Assembly: GCA_036674765.1 (NCBI GenBank)
Contig: JARVKI010000082.1
Span: 1 to 64,000 of the forward strand
Origin: Seiridium cupressi
Taxonomy: Eukaryota; Ascomycota; Sordariomycetes; Amphisphaeriales; Sporocadaceae
DNA length: 64,000 nt
Reading direction: 5' to 3'
Numbering within the stretch: position 1 is the stretch's first letter; the number at the start of each line of letters is the position of its first letter. Positions 1 through 10,453 of the stretch are shown here, piece by piece. Below the pieces are notes generated by a model. It did no database searches. It was not told where the DNA came from and was given only the letters and a program-made list of their open reading frames with translations. A program made the translations under genes and the position numbers.

Positions 1-18
1 CCCCCCCCCCCCCCCCCG

Positions 19-50
<32 letters not shown>

Positions 51-77
51 CCCCCCCCCCCCCCCCCCCCCCCCCCC
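1..77. repeat. Poly-C tract at the left edge
   Basis: Nearly uninterrupted C run with two single G interruptions, followed directly by a G-rich stretch. No TTAGGG or CCCTAA telomere unit is visible. It may be a contig-end basecalling artefact, a misread telomere or a genuine homopolymer; the sequence alone cannot decide. Confidence 0.9.
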
Positions 78-760
78 GGGCGGGGGGCAACTCGTCGGGC
101 TTCGTCGGGGGACAAGAGGGAAAACCGACGGCTTTTAACAACTGCTTTTAAGTTACGCTTGCGCGACCTCCAGTGTCAGATATATAATCATCTGCTTGCT
201 CGGGTGTTCTTCTGGCCTTCTGGTGGTTGCACCAGTCTGACAGTGAACCAGTCATGGAGGCATGGCAAGTCACGCACCCATAAAAAGTTAGTGGCAATAA
301 AGGCAATCTTTAATACTCATGGTAATACCGCGTCCGATCCGTTCTGCAAAGAGCGCCGACATCACTGCGACTCAGACTCTCAACGCTAAGCGGCTTGGCT
401 TCGTTATGTATCGATTCTTACCCGCGTCAAGTCCCGGTCTACGTCTGCCGACCGAGCCATTAGAGGTTGACCCACCCCCGCACCATGTGCCCATCTACCT
501 TGGTAAAACAACTTTAGCGTCTTGGAGTTAGGGGCATGCTTCGGCCTCACTAAATCCCCAGGGGCTGTCCTGTTTTCGGCACTGCAACGTAGATTGAAGA
601 TTATCGTGGTGGCAGGAATAAATGTTCCATGCCGATTACCCGTAGTGGTTATTTGACGGGCCGGACTACTCGCGAATCCCATGCAACTACCTAGGTACAC
701 AATATTCAGACGGGCCTTTTTTTCTTTTGCGATTCGACTTTTTGATACACAACGACCAAT
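78..760. other. Intergenic, upstream of the alcohol dehydrogenase
   Basis: No coding region is supported here. The short ORFs have no recognisable domain. A pyrimidine tract at about 716-726 lies just before the start codon of the next gene and could be part of its core promoter. Confidence 0.5.
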
Positions 761-1921
761 ATGGGCTTGTCGCAGCCAGGTCAGAAGGCTGCTGTGGTGG
801 TTGTAGGTACTCCGAAATAATCTAACCACACCTAAACTCATAGTGATATTGACTGACTGATCTTTAGCGCGAAGGTGGTGAGTTTCGTCTGGAAATCCGC
901 AATGTCCCGGTTCCAGAGGTCAAGCCATGGGAGGTACTGGTGAAACTGTCTGTTTCCGGCATATGTGGAACTGACGCATCGCTCGCCGCGGGCTACTTGG
1001 GTCCATGCTGCGATATACTTGGCCACGAAGGGCTGGGTCAAATTGAAGCCATTGGATCTGGCGTCGATCCAGCAATGGCAGAGATCGGAGATCGGGTAGG
1101 CATAGCTTGGGTTAGAGACGTGTGTGGTAAATGCCCATGCTGTCGGATACCGGACGGCGAAACCAGATGCATCGAACAGCTGAATTCGGGGCGGAAACTA
1201 GATGGAACCTTTGCAGAGTACTGCGTCGTGCCAAGCAGATACCTGCTAGTGCTTCCACACGAACTCACGGTTGCTGATGAACACATTGCACCGGTATTGT
1301 GTGGGGGTGTCACCGCTTATAAGGCTTTGAAGAGTTGTGGCGCGATCCCAGGTGAGTGGGTTGCCATAGCTGGAGCCGGTGGTGGCGTCGGCGCGTTGGC
1401 CATCCAATATGCGAAGGCTATGGGTTACCGTGTGATTGCAATAGACGTTGGCCGAGAGAAGGAAGACTTCTGCCTCAATCTAGGAGCTGAGCTATATCTC
1501 GACGGTCTGGAAAATCTCCCAGAGGCAGTCAAACGGGGCACAAACGGTGCGAATGCGAAAAGCGTGATCGTCTCTGCCGGGGCGGGATCAGCTTATCAAA
1601 GTGCATTTGATATAGTGGCTGCCTTTGGAACCATAGTCTGTGTAGGCATACCGCCTCCAACCCAGACGATGACGTTACACCCATTACAGTTTATCGACAA
1701 GGGCATCAGACTAATTGGTACTCTGGTCGGTACGCGAATGGACACTTTAGAAGCCCTTGAGTTCGTACAGAGGGGACTCGTGAAGCCTTTGGTTCACACT
1801 ATAGCGCTCTACGAACTACCAGAGGCTATCAAGACTGTCGCTAATGTAGGTTACATACGGATCGCCACCGATTTAGCTAACGTGATCCTAGACATCGGGA
1901 AAATATGTTGTTCGCTTTTGA
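761..1921 (+). CDS. Zinc-dependent alcohol dehydrogenase (MDR family)
   Basis: Predicted oxidoreductase of about 349 residues interconverting alcohols and aldehydes or ketones with NAD(P). Exons by my reading: 761-802, 868-1845 and 1892-1921. The introns are 65 and 46 nt, and both keep frame. Exon 2 starts directly upstream of the family-typical VPVPEVKPWEVLVKLSVSG stretch. Visible motifs are GICGTD (catalytic zinc Cys), GHEGLG (His and Glu), the structural-zinc cysteines in CGKCPCC, and the Rossmann loop GAGGGVG near residue 160. Splicing out the last intron gives a short family-like C-terminus ending YVVRF; without splicing the tail is atypical. The ALDH 0.7 kb downstream on the same strand could use its aldehyde product, which is an inference. 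The substrate is unknown. Confidence 0.85.
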
Positions 1922-2630
1922 GGTCGAAATGATGCCCGTTTCCTCTAACCTATCGATCTAATTGAATGAAGGGGCGCTAGGGCATACATTTAAGAATAAA
2001 CTATTATACAGTGTATTGACCGTCTAATGGTGTTCCTCTTAGTGACGCCGTAACATCGGGCGCATTAAGGCACGTAAGAAGCGTGGTCGACACGGGCGCC
2101 TGTCGGCATCCCAATCATCAACGCAGCTGTGAAATGGCACCCTGCCACGTGTCCAAGATTCTTTCGATCGCTGGAACGGACCAGCCGGATCTTGGCTGAT
2201 CGAAACCCTGGAGTAGTTCGACTAGAGACTGCCATAGTTTGCGATTCCCGCAGTGCTAGCATCGTGGTAGCTGTCAGAAGTGGGGAATAGGTCGACTGCC
2301 TCAGTTGCCATAGCCTGCAGTCCAGCGCAGTCCAGGCCCCTCCAAGGCGAGGGATAGGCTAAAACGACCTGCGCCACGTGCCTCCAACCCCGAATCATCA
2401 GCCGGGCTCTGCATTTACGTGCCTGGGGCGATTTCGGTAAACGTGACACCCGGCAAATCTGCAGCAAGCCTCGATCGATAGAGATCTGTCGCGAAGCTAC
2501 CTGATAAGAGCCGCGGCTTTTACCTCCTTCAAGTGGGAACCATGAAGTCTAATACGACCTCTGTGCTCACTTGCAAAGTCCCTGCGCGGTCAACGGCGCT
2601 CCTCCTATCTCCATTCAACGAATCGCAACC
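1922..2630. other. Intergenic between ADH and ALDH genes
   Basis: No ORF here shows a recognisable domain. The stretch probably holds the ADH terminator and the ALDH promoter. No clear regulatory motif was recognised. Confidence 0.5.
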
Positions 2631-4251
2631 ATGAAGGACTTCTACTCATTCTCCAATCTCGTCGATGGGGCTCCGAGAGGGTCGGAGAACATACATCGCG
2701 GAATCAACCCCTCCACCAAGGAGCCGCTCTGGGTGGTCCCTCTCGCGTCCGAGCAAGACGTAGAGGATAGTGTATCTTCCGCCAAAAAGGCATCAACGTT
2801 GTGGGCCAAATCATCATGGGATCATCGCCGACAGCAGATTCTCCTCGCACGAGAGGTTCTCCTCTCCAACAGGGCACAGATGGCTGAATTGATGACGAAA
2901 GAGGGCGGAAAGCCTGTGAGTCTCAATTGACTGTGCAGTGGGGCTAGGGCGCTAATTCATTGAACAGATCCAGTTCGCGCACCTTGAGATAGATCACGCA
3001 GCCAACTTTTTGGAGTTCAATGGTAAGCAAGAAATGCCTGCAATATATCTAGACAGATTATTTACATAGAATAGCCAATCAGCCGGCCTTCGAGGAGCAA
3101 GTCATTCAAGATGACGCTGAGCTAAAGCTGACCATCGTCCGTAAAGCAATAGGCGTTGTCGCCGCTATCTGTCCATGGAACTACCCGTTGGTTCTCGCCA
3201 TGGGCAAAATTGCGGCCGCCTTGATCACGGGTAACTGCGTTATTGTCAAGCCCTCACCATTCACACCGTACTCGATCTTGAAATTTACGGAGTTTGTTCA
3301 AGACGTGTTTCCACCAGGTGTCCTGCAGGCGCTCAATGGAGATGCCAGTCTGGGACCTCTTCTGTGCGCGCACCCGGGCATTGGCAAGATCAGTTTCACC
3401 GGCTCTACAGCAACCGGAAAAAAGATCCTGACCACTGCAGCACAGACTATGAAAAGAGTCACGTTGGAGCTCGGAGGCAACAATGCAAGCATCATCTGTC
3501 CAGACGTGGATCCGCTCATCGTAGCCCCTCAGGTAGCGACTGGGTCATTCTTCAACTCGGGCCAGCTATGTGTCGCAAGCAAGCGTCTTTACGTCCATGA
3601 GGACATCTACGATCAGTTTCTGGAGGTCATGGTCCAGACTGTTCAAAAGTGGAAGGTTGCGTCAACCTCAACCCTCGAAGACGGGATCATGCTAGGACCG
3701 ATTCAAAATGAAATGCAATACAATATTGTCAAGCAGTTTTTCCAACACAGCATAGACAATGAACATCACTTCGCTGTAGGAGGGGCCTTTCCCGAAAGCA
3801 GCGACAATTTCATTATTCAGCCAACAATCGTCGACAATCCTCCAGATGACGCTCTAGTGGTCACAGGCGAGGCATTCGGTATGTGTTCACCGCATTCGAG
3901 ATGTTTGCAGCTAACATGGGCTTCCTAGGTCCAATCGTTCCTGTGATGAAGTGGAAAGATGAAGACGACGTGATCCGGCGCGCCAATGATACTCATAGTG
4001 GGTTGGGAGGTGCTGTCTGGTCAAACGATCTCGATCGCGCTCAATCAATAGCAGATCGTATAGAAGCTGGTACGATTTGGATCAATTCTTTCGAGAAGCC
4101 ATTACCACAGGCTCACTTGTACGGCTATAAGGAGAGTGGTCTGGGCGGTGAATGGGGCCAAGAAGGCTTATTGGTGTACAGCAAGCCTCAGGTGGTCCAC
4201 TGCTACAAAGCTGCGGTGGGACGGAAGGCGCCGATGGTCAACGGGCATTGA
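2631..4251 (+). CDS. Aldehyde dehydrogenase (ALDH superfamily)
   Basis: Predicted NAD(P)-dependent aldehyde dehydrogenase of 488 residues, oxidising an aldehyde to its acid. Exons: 2631-2915, 2968-3022, 3075-3878, 3929-4251. The three introns are 52, 52 and 50 nt with GTGAGT, GTAAGC and GTATGT donors, and all phases agree. The start is the ATG at 2631 (MKDFYSF); an upstream TTG in frame was not used. Visible family motifs are CPWNYP, GNCVIVKPSP, FTGSTATGK, the general-base Glu in LELGGN (about residue 243) and the catalytic Cys in SGQLC (about residue 276). Close to the betaine-aldehyde-type branch by general look, but the substrate cannot be read from the sequence. It sits on the same strand as the ADH upstream. 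Confidence 0.92.
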
Positions 4252-4821
4252 CTACATAAAGGACGAGGCAGCATTCATCGATCTAGCCTATGAGAAGTGG
4301 CATGCTCCATTCTAGCCAATTGCAGTGGTTATGGCGCTCGTTTCAGTCAGTTGGTGTTGACGTACTTACCGCATAGAGGCTGACTCACTCGCCGAGAGTA
4401 GTGGGATATCATTGATGCGGAGAATCAATTTGCGGACCAACGCGACCATCAAATAACATCCATCTCCCACCTCTTATGGTCTCGCTCCGTTTTCATCTCA
4501 GTGTCCGCCATAGTTCTAAAGCCTTTTCATACCTCAAAATGGGTGCGCCGCCGAGGAAAGAGCGCAGTCGGTCGTTCCTCGCTTGACTGCGATCTAGCTT
4601 GTATGTATTCAAGGAGATTCCACACGATGGCCACATTTACGCTTTGCCGTTGCGCTAAGTTGCCAATCTGAAGCTCAGTAAGTCTAGAGATTTGAATATT
4701 CCAACGCTAAAGGGTGCTTTAAAACTGGGGTTCTCCTGTAGGTCAATAGTATGTCTGAATGTTTCCTTGCCATTGCCTCCCAAAGCGTAGTACACTGAAA
4801 CTAGTTGAGGTGTCGTGGCCG
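4252..4821. other. Intergenic, AT-rich
   Basis: No gene supported. Short ORFs lack recognisable motifs. Confidence 0.5.
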
Positions 4822-5109
4822 TTACGCCAAGGTGTCTTGCATTAGGTGGTAACAAATGTTATTGTTCAGGTAGGTAGTTATCAGGTCTAATATACTCCCA
4901 CCAAAACCCTGCGTTTTAGAAGCCAGTTTTGGCAGTGGGAGATAACTGGCATCTTCTATGGCCTGCCGTACGTATTCCGTGGTTGATGGACTGGTGAGTA
5001 GAATCTTAAACACCGTACGCCCCTGTGTGAGGTCGAGCAAGAACCGAATGACATAGGCTATTTCTTGCAGGTGCTCCTCCTGCCCCTCGTTCCACAGGCT
5101 CAGCGCCAT
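4822..5109 (-). pseudogene. Possible NLR/NACHT-type gene fragment
   Basis: A 95-codon open stretch with a passage (about FKILLTSPSTTEYVRQAI) that resembles the part after the Walker B motif of fungal NACHT NTPases. The upstream reading frame has a stop where the ALDECD-like Walker B motif should lie. No flanking domain can be joined. It may be a relic of the NACHT-ankyrin class, which would fit the ankyrin scraps near 9 kb. Low certainty; it could be a chance ORF. Confidence 0.25.
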
Positions 5110-6229
5110 CGGTCAATTGGCTTTGAACCAAACCAATACCGATACGACTATCTAGCGCCCTAAATGGTAGTATCGTAAGCGTCGTATCCATTTCGCTCTA
5201 CCAGTATGCATTGTCAACGCGGAGTTTATAGCACTTAGTTTCAGTGCTGGCCGTGTGCCCAAGGAGCGTCACGAGAGTTTCATGTCATATACTAGTATCC
5301 TTAACCTATCCCATATAAACAAGCAATCCTACATGGATTTTAAGCATAGTGATCATTCTTACTATAAAAATGTCCCCTTTCCTTGGGATTTGAAATCTAT
5401 AACAGCATACAAAGCCTTTAATTAATAGACCTCATGATTTATGGCAGCGTATCTTTAGATTTTCTTTTGTGACTTTAAGACAGATTCGGTAGCAAGGCTA
5501 GGGGATCGCTTAAGGAAGAAGAACCATCCACATCCGCCAAGCGATCGCCCCGGGGCAAGGTGCCAAGCGTAATATAACTAATGTAAGGTATGCTTGGTCT
5601 GATATACAACGTGCGGAAGCCAGGAATGGCCGACATACCTTTTCGGCGCCAGTGAGACAACGAGGGTGATGACTACCGTTCATGTTCATCGTTTCGGCGT
5701 TACCGCAAAGACCGACACAGCAGTAAATATTATCCGCTTCGAAATGGGCCCCTCCCATCGTTGCGTGTATGGCTCTGTGCCAAGTCTTTTCAGCGGGAAC
5801 TCATCGCCTACAAGATCTAGCGTAAACCCGGAGATAAGAACAGTTGAGTAATACTGCATGATTTCTAGTAGGTTAGTAATGTAGACAGTGACCCATAAAA
5901 CAGCTTCTCTTTTAGTTATGACATGTTTTTTAATCGCCGAAGGCCTTCTCAGTGACTCGTTGCGGTCAATCTAGTCCAGGGACTGCCAATTACTGTATAA
6001 TTAGACAACGGGTTTGGCACAGCATGACCAAGAGACAAGAGCTGAAGTATACTGTATAACCAAGCCCAGTAATAAGACAGCGGCCAAGTGTTCTTATATG
6101 GGTAGAATTAACCCCTTTCAGTATATCATTTCTGATTACGGCTGTGATGCGTGGCCACAAACTCGGCTCGCTGACACAGACAAGAACCAAAATCATTCTA
6201 CCAGATGCCGAGCTCGTGAACATAGGCTC

Positions 6230-6265
6230 GGTGGTCGTGGGGGTTGCTATAGGCCCACGACCACC
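6230..6265. repeat. Perfect 12-bp inverted repeat, 12-nt loop
   Basis: Left arm GGTGGTCGTGGG (6230-6241) and right arm CCCACGACCACC (6254-6265) are exact reverse complements. The function is unknown. It could act as a hairpin or a protein-binding dyad. Confidence 0.8.
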
Positions 6266-6724
6266 ACAGCCGCAACAGCGAACATTGGCTTGTTCGTGAT
6301 TCATGTCGGACAGGACTACATCTGATTCACGGCGTGTCCAACTTCCAACAGAGCAGTTTGAGCATTCTTTGTGATAATGACGCCAGCAAGTCAAGGCAGA
6401 TGAGGAACTGAAGATTTCATGATTTTATGATTAAATATGTAGATTTAATTCAGATTATTAATGTCAGATGTTCCGTCGTATTGTCCCGGAGTAGTGAGAA
6501 GGGGTAGTATCTAATGATGCCTGGCAGCTACCACAGAGGCTACTATTTTGTATAATTAAAAGTAACATGTCAAATTTGCCACACATTATATGGCACCAGC
6601 GCAAGAGGACAGGACCAGTCGTAATTTGTAAATGCACATTGGTACGTTTGATATATAATTCTAGGTAATGCTAGTGATACGTGGTCGTATGGGTCATGAA
6701 AAGGTGTATTAGAAAGGATGGCTA

Positions 6725-6745
6725 GTTGCTGCTTACGGCAGCAAC
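6725..6745. repeat. Small hairpin, 8-bp arms
   Basis: GTTGCTGC at 6725-6732 and GCAGCAAC at 6738-6745 are exact reverse complements with a 5-nt loop. It lies 23 bp before the GATA dyad. Confidence 0.7.
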
Positions 6746-6768
6746 CAGCTGCTTAGATGGTATCAGCA

Positions 6769-6816
6769 GATAAGATAAGGTAAGCTAGCGCTAGCGCTAG
6801 CCCCACTTATCTTATC
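6769..6816. repeat. GATA-rich dyad around an 18-bp palindrome
   Basis: GATAAGATAAG (6769-6779) and CTTATCTTATC (6806-6816) form perfect inverted arms. Between them is a perfect 18-bp palindrome of GCTAGC/GCGC units at 6784-6801. The arms hold four GATAAG-type sites, the binding motif of fungal GATA factors such as AreA or SreA. No intact gene lies close, so a regulatory role is only possible; it may equally be the core of a small mobile element. Confidence 0.75.
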
Positions 6817-7071
6817 CACCCTATCTATAACCGTGTCAGCTAGGTACGACTTTTCGAATAGAGTCGTGGTAGTACACCATGGGAGTTAGTTCTAATTAGA
6901 GTAATTCGTTATACCATTTAGATATTTTACTATTTTATAATTAACTCTTCTCGTTATTATTCGAGAATGTTCACTCAAAGCCACTTTTTGCACGTACTGG
7001 TATGCCCTTTACTACCTGGAAATTATCCCATACAGAGGAAATATAAACCATCTAAGTCTGACTCGTATCTA

Positions 7072-8077
7072 TCACTCCCATTCTTTGAAATCACTCTCTC
7101 GCGCAATTGGGGCCCATTTTTTGACATCATCAAGTGTCGACTGCGCGCTCTTGGCAATTTCGGTGATGGCGTCACTACCCAAGGGGAAGAACCCAGGAAG
7201 GTCGAGGCCGTCGGCAACCCCCGACGATGTCACCACGTCGTAAATGATTTCCACGCCCTTGATAGTATTTCCAAGCTGGTTGCCATGAAAATTCCTGAAA
7301 TTTTCGTCCGCGACGGCGTTCAGCTTCTCATAATCTGGAATTCGGCGGGTGTGATCTGTTCCAGCCAAGTTGGCGTCAGGTTTTAACAGCCCTGTACGGA
7401 AATAACCAGGCTCGATGAGGCACTACAATTGAGTCAGCCATCAAGATTCTAAGTGATTGGATGGTTCGTCAGCAGACCCAAGCTAATCCCAAAAGATGGA
7501 TGTTGCTGACTGAGGTCCGGACCAAAAACAGCAAGCTGGATGTCGATGTGCGGGGATCACTTACGTGACGAATGCCAAAGTGTTCAACCTCGCCGGCCAA
7601 GCCAATCACTAGCTGACGAAGGGCGGCCTTTGAAGCATTGTAGAGGTTGCAGGCCGGCATTGAGTACCACGCTGCCATGGAGCCAATGGTGACGAGAGTA
7701 CCAGCACCCTTCTTGCGGAGGTGCGGCAGAATGGCACGGTAGACATTGATGGGCCCGAATGTGTTGGCCTGAAACTCCTTCAAGATCTCCTCAGGTGTCA
7801 CCTCTTCAAGTGTACCAGTTTGCACGTAGGCAGCATTGTTGACGACGACGTCAACGGTCCCGTAAATATCGATGATGGCCTTGATGGCATTCTCGATCTC
7901 GGCCGGCGACCTATTATGATCTAAGTAAGCTGGGGTGACTCCGTCAAGGCCGGCTAGCTTTTCTGGAAAGCGAGTCGTAGCGATGACGCGATCGCCACGG
8001 CTCGCGGTGACTTTCGCCAACTCCAACCCAAAACCCGAAGATGCGCCCGTGATCAGCCAGACTCGTGAAGGGGCCAT
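7072..8077 (-). CDS. Short-chain dehydrogenase/reductase (classical SDR)
   Basis: Predicted NAD(P)(H) oxidoreductase of 287 residues. Exons on the minus strand: 8077-7565 and 7422-7072, with one 142-nt intron (GTAAGT donor, TAG acceptor, phase 0). The join gives FGIRH then CLIEPGYFRT, as in the family. Motifs: cofactor loop TGASSGFG (residues 10-17), NNA (80-82), and catalytic Ser133, Tyr146 and Lys150 in YNASK. The intron is much longer than the usual 50-60 nt here. The substrate is unknown. No neighbour on the same strand suggests a pathway. Confidence 0.9.
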
Positions 8078-8761
8078 TCTGAACAGTAATTGGTGAGTAG
8101 CGTCTCAACTAATTGGGTTGTGTGTCAATGAGATCAAAGTGAAGGGCGTATAGCCCGTGGATGAAGCTGAGAGAAGGAAGTTCAGTGCAAGTAAAGTGCA
8201 ACGGAGTTGGTGCTTCTGCGGATTGATGCTGTGGTAAAGACTCGTCTACCCATAAAAGCTGAAGAATTTATAGGCCCAAGATGCGGAGTATGGACCACAA
8301 AACACGGTGATAGTGCAACAATGCTTGGGTTCATCTCCGACACTTTTGGGCATAATCCCCTATCGCCGATCAGGTTGCTCAAGGAGTCAGAATGCACGTC
8401 CCACAAGGTATGTATTTTGAAATATGTGTACCGCGACGTTCACCATAGACACATTAAATAAGCAGAACAAATTCAATATACCTATATGTAGCATTATATG
8501 ATATAGCTCTTCGGAATCGAGGTACAATTGTTCGAGGTCGTATGATTCATCTAGCCAACTAGCACCATCGCCCCAACAGTCCGAGCAAATATCGATTTGC
8601 CCAGACACAATAATTGCAATGTCGATATTTGTGTTCGTCGAGAAATCCCATCCTACGGACAACACAACAGTGAGACTGGTCGCCTAAATGAGATCCGGGT
8701 CCATTGCCGGGGGATTGATACGTCTTTTTCATTGGTAGCTCAAGTCAGAAGCTCTAGTAAG
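8078..8761. other. Intergenic
   Basis: Holds the SDR promoter on the minus strand. Nothing else is recognised. Confidence 0.45.
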
Positions 8762-9055
8762 TCAGTAACTTTCTGCTTCTGTACCTACCAAAAGCATGCT
8801 CTCCCTAATGGGTCCATACATGCGGAGTCGGCGTCTGGTACGGCCAGAGATACTAAGGCTGGTACATCCAAAACGCACAGCAATAGATAAAAGGTCGTTA
8901 CCGAAAGCGTCCTTGGTATTCCAGTCAACAATACCGTTGGCAGAAGTGAGACGCAAAACCGTCCATTGGTCCCAGCGTACGACATGAAACACTGGTGATC
9001 GACCGCGCACGTCTTTCTTGTTTGCGTCGCTGCCATGTTTCAGCCGTGTGGTCAT
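8762..9055 (-). pseudogene. Ankyrin-repeat fragment, minus strand
   Basis: The translation contains an ankyrin-like passage (KHGSDANKKDVRGRSP, then DAFGNDLLSIAVRFG) but no start context and no further repeats. It is adjacent to a second ankyrin-like piece on the other strand, as if an inversion split one array. A relic rather than a working gene. Confidence 0.5.
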
Positions 9056-9084
9056 GGTGTCCCTGCAACCATTTTCGGCTGGGA

Positions 9085-9324
9085 CCTTTTGGCGAGACAG
9101 CCAGACAAGGGCACACCGACGCCATCAAGGTTTTGCTGGATCATGGTCCCGCCTTGAACGCAGTCTGCGAGGGTGTCTGGTCGCCTCTTGGAAAAGCCAC
9201 TGAAGGGGTTCATATTGAATCGATGGCGATTTTGCTCAAAGCTGTCGCAGACCCATATGTGATGGCGTCGCGCGTTGCCGCACTATTCACTGCGATCGGC
9301 GATAGAATAACCAACGCCCTTTAA
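9085..9324 (+). pseudogene. Ankyrin-repeat fragment, plus strand
   Basis: The passage ARQGHTDAIKVLLDHGPALN is a typical ankyrin helix-turn-helix unit, followed by a weaker unit (SMAILLKAVADPYV). The reading frame stops at 9324. It starts about 30 bp after the end of the minus-strand ankyrin fragment. Confidence 0.55.
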
Positions 9325-10453
9325 TTATTAATCGCGTATGACCCGAAGCTTACCACGTATGGCCCCGATCTTCAGACACAACCAGCATCTGAACGTTTGG
9401 CCAAAAGCCCGCTGAGCATAGTCGTTTGCACGGCAGAAGAGGTGCAGGCAAGAACGAAGGGCACTCGAGCTCACCATTGACGACCTCACTGAGATTTGTA
9501 TTATGCGGAAAGTGTTGCGAACGATAAGCAATCTAATAGAAACCATAGAAATGGCCGTTGACAGCTTGCGCCCAGCCTGCCTCTGGAAGGACTTTAAGCC
9601 GAAGTTCCAGAAAGAAGAAAGCCGACGAGCTTTTGCGTAGCGAATGCTATGCGAAGCGCTCGGGATTAAGCAATATGGTTGAAAGTCACTTAATCTTTAC
9701 GGTAACTGTTCTCAACGTTTGAGTCCCCGTGGCAACATGTCTTCCACGCCATCACACACAAGTCACTACTGATAAATTTTGATGAGATATCTAAATGCTT
9801 GACATCAGAGCTTCGAAAGCTGACTAGCTGCCTGGTAGACTATACTGGCTGAGAATGGGCGTCAGGCCGCTGGAATGGCTTGATAACATTGCTAGGCTAT
9901 TGAAATACCGTACGTGAGCGAGGGCATCTCTTACGACGAGTAAGCCTAGTATAGTCTTCCGCACATGGCAGATTGTTACATTGAATATCTTGGGGATAGT
10001 CTCAAGGACGAGTGCTCCAACAAGCTTGCATCAAGACAGCCGCTCAAAGACCTCCGAGAGTTCGTCTACAATCACATCTGCTATGTGTAGAATGTTATAA
10101 GTCGTGTTTGTATTAATCCTCCCCGGGCGTACCTCACGATCAGCCGTCTTCGCATTCATACCTGACACACAGCTGTATGAGTTCCGGGCTTTGTCTTGTA
10201 GAAAGTTGTATTCAGGAATTTAAGAAGGGAAATATGTATCCTGATGTTCACAGCCAGGTCTCGGAATAGCGTCTGACACTACATCGCGGCGGGGGTGGGG
10301 TAACTTCTGGCGTCTCTCGCTTACGTGATTGGTGAGCACGACATACTTCTCGGAATGTCGTCATAGTGAGCTTCTCGTTGGAAAGAGTACTAGACTTCCC
10401 GTCGGTTTACCGCCGGCATGCTACAGGTCACAGACTATGCTCGGCCCTGAGAC
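9325..10453. other. Intergenic upstream of the C6 regulator
   Basis: No domain-bearing ORF. A short open tail ending at a TAG near 9640 on the plus strand (LWKDFKPKFQKEE) could be a relic, but nothing supports a gene. Confidence 0.4.

Larger units (their letters stand above)
5110..7071. other. AT-rich intergenic region with several inverted repeats
   Basis: No coding gene is supported. The region is AT-rich and carries hairpins at 6230-6265, 6725-6745 and 6769-6816 (described separately). It resembles decayed non-coding DNA or small non-autonomous elements, but no terminal repeats with a target-site duplication were found by eye. Confidence 0.45.

Noticed and set aside
404..841. 145-codon minus-strand ORF near the left edge
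   Set aside because: No domain; overlaps the first exon and promoter of the alcohol dehydrogenase.
940..1932. Alcohol dehydrogenase starting at GTG 940 and ending at 1932
   Set aside because: Upstream codons continue the family sequence to a splice acceptor at 867, and a 46-nt intron near the end gives a better C-terminus.
7423..7564. SDR intron as a third introner-like copy
   Set aside because: Its length (142 nt) is suggestive, but the AAGCATGCTCG block and spacing are absent.
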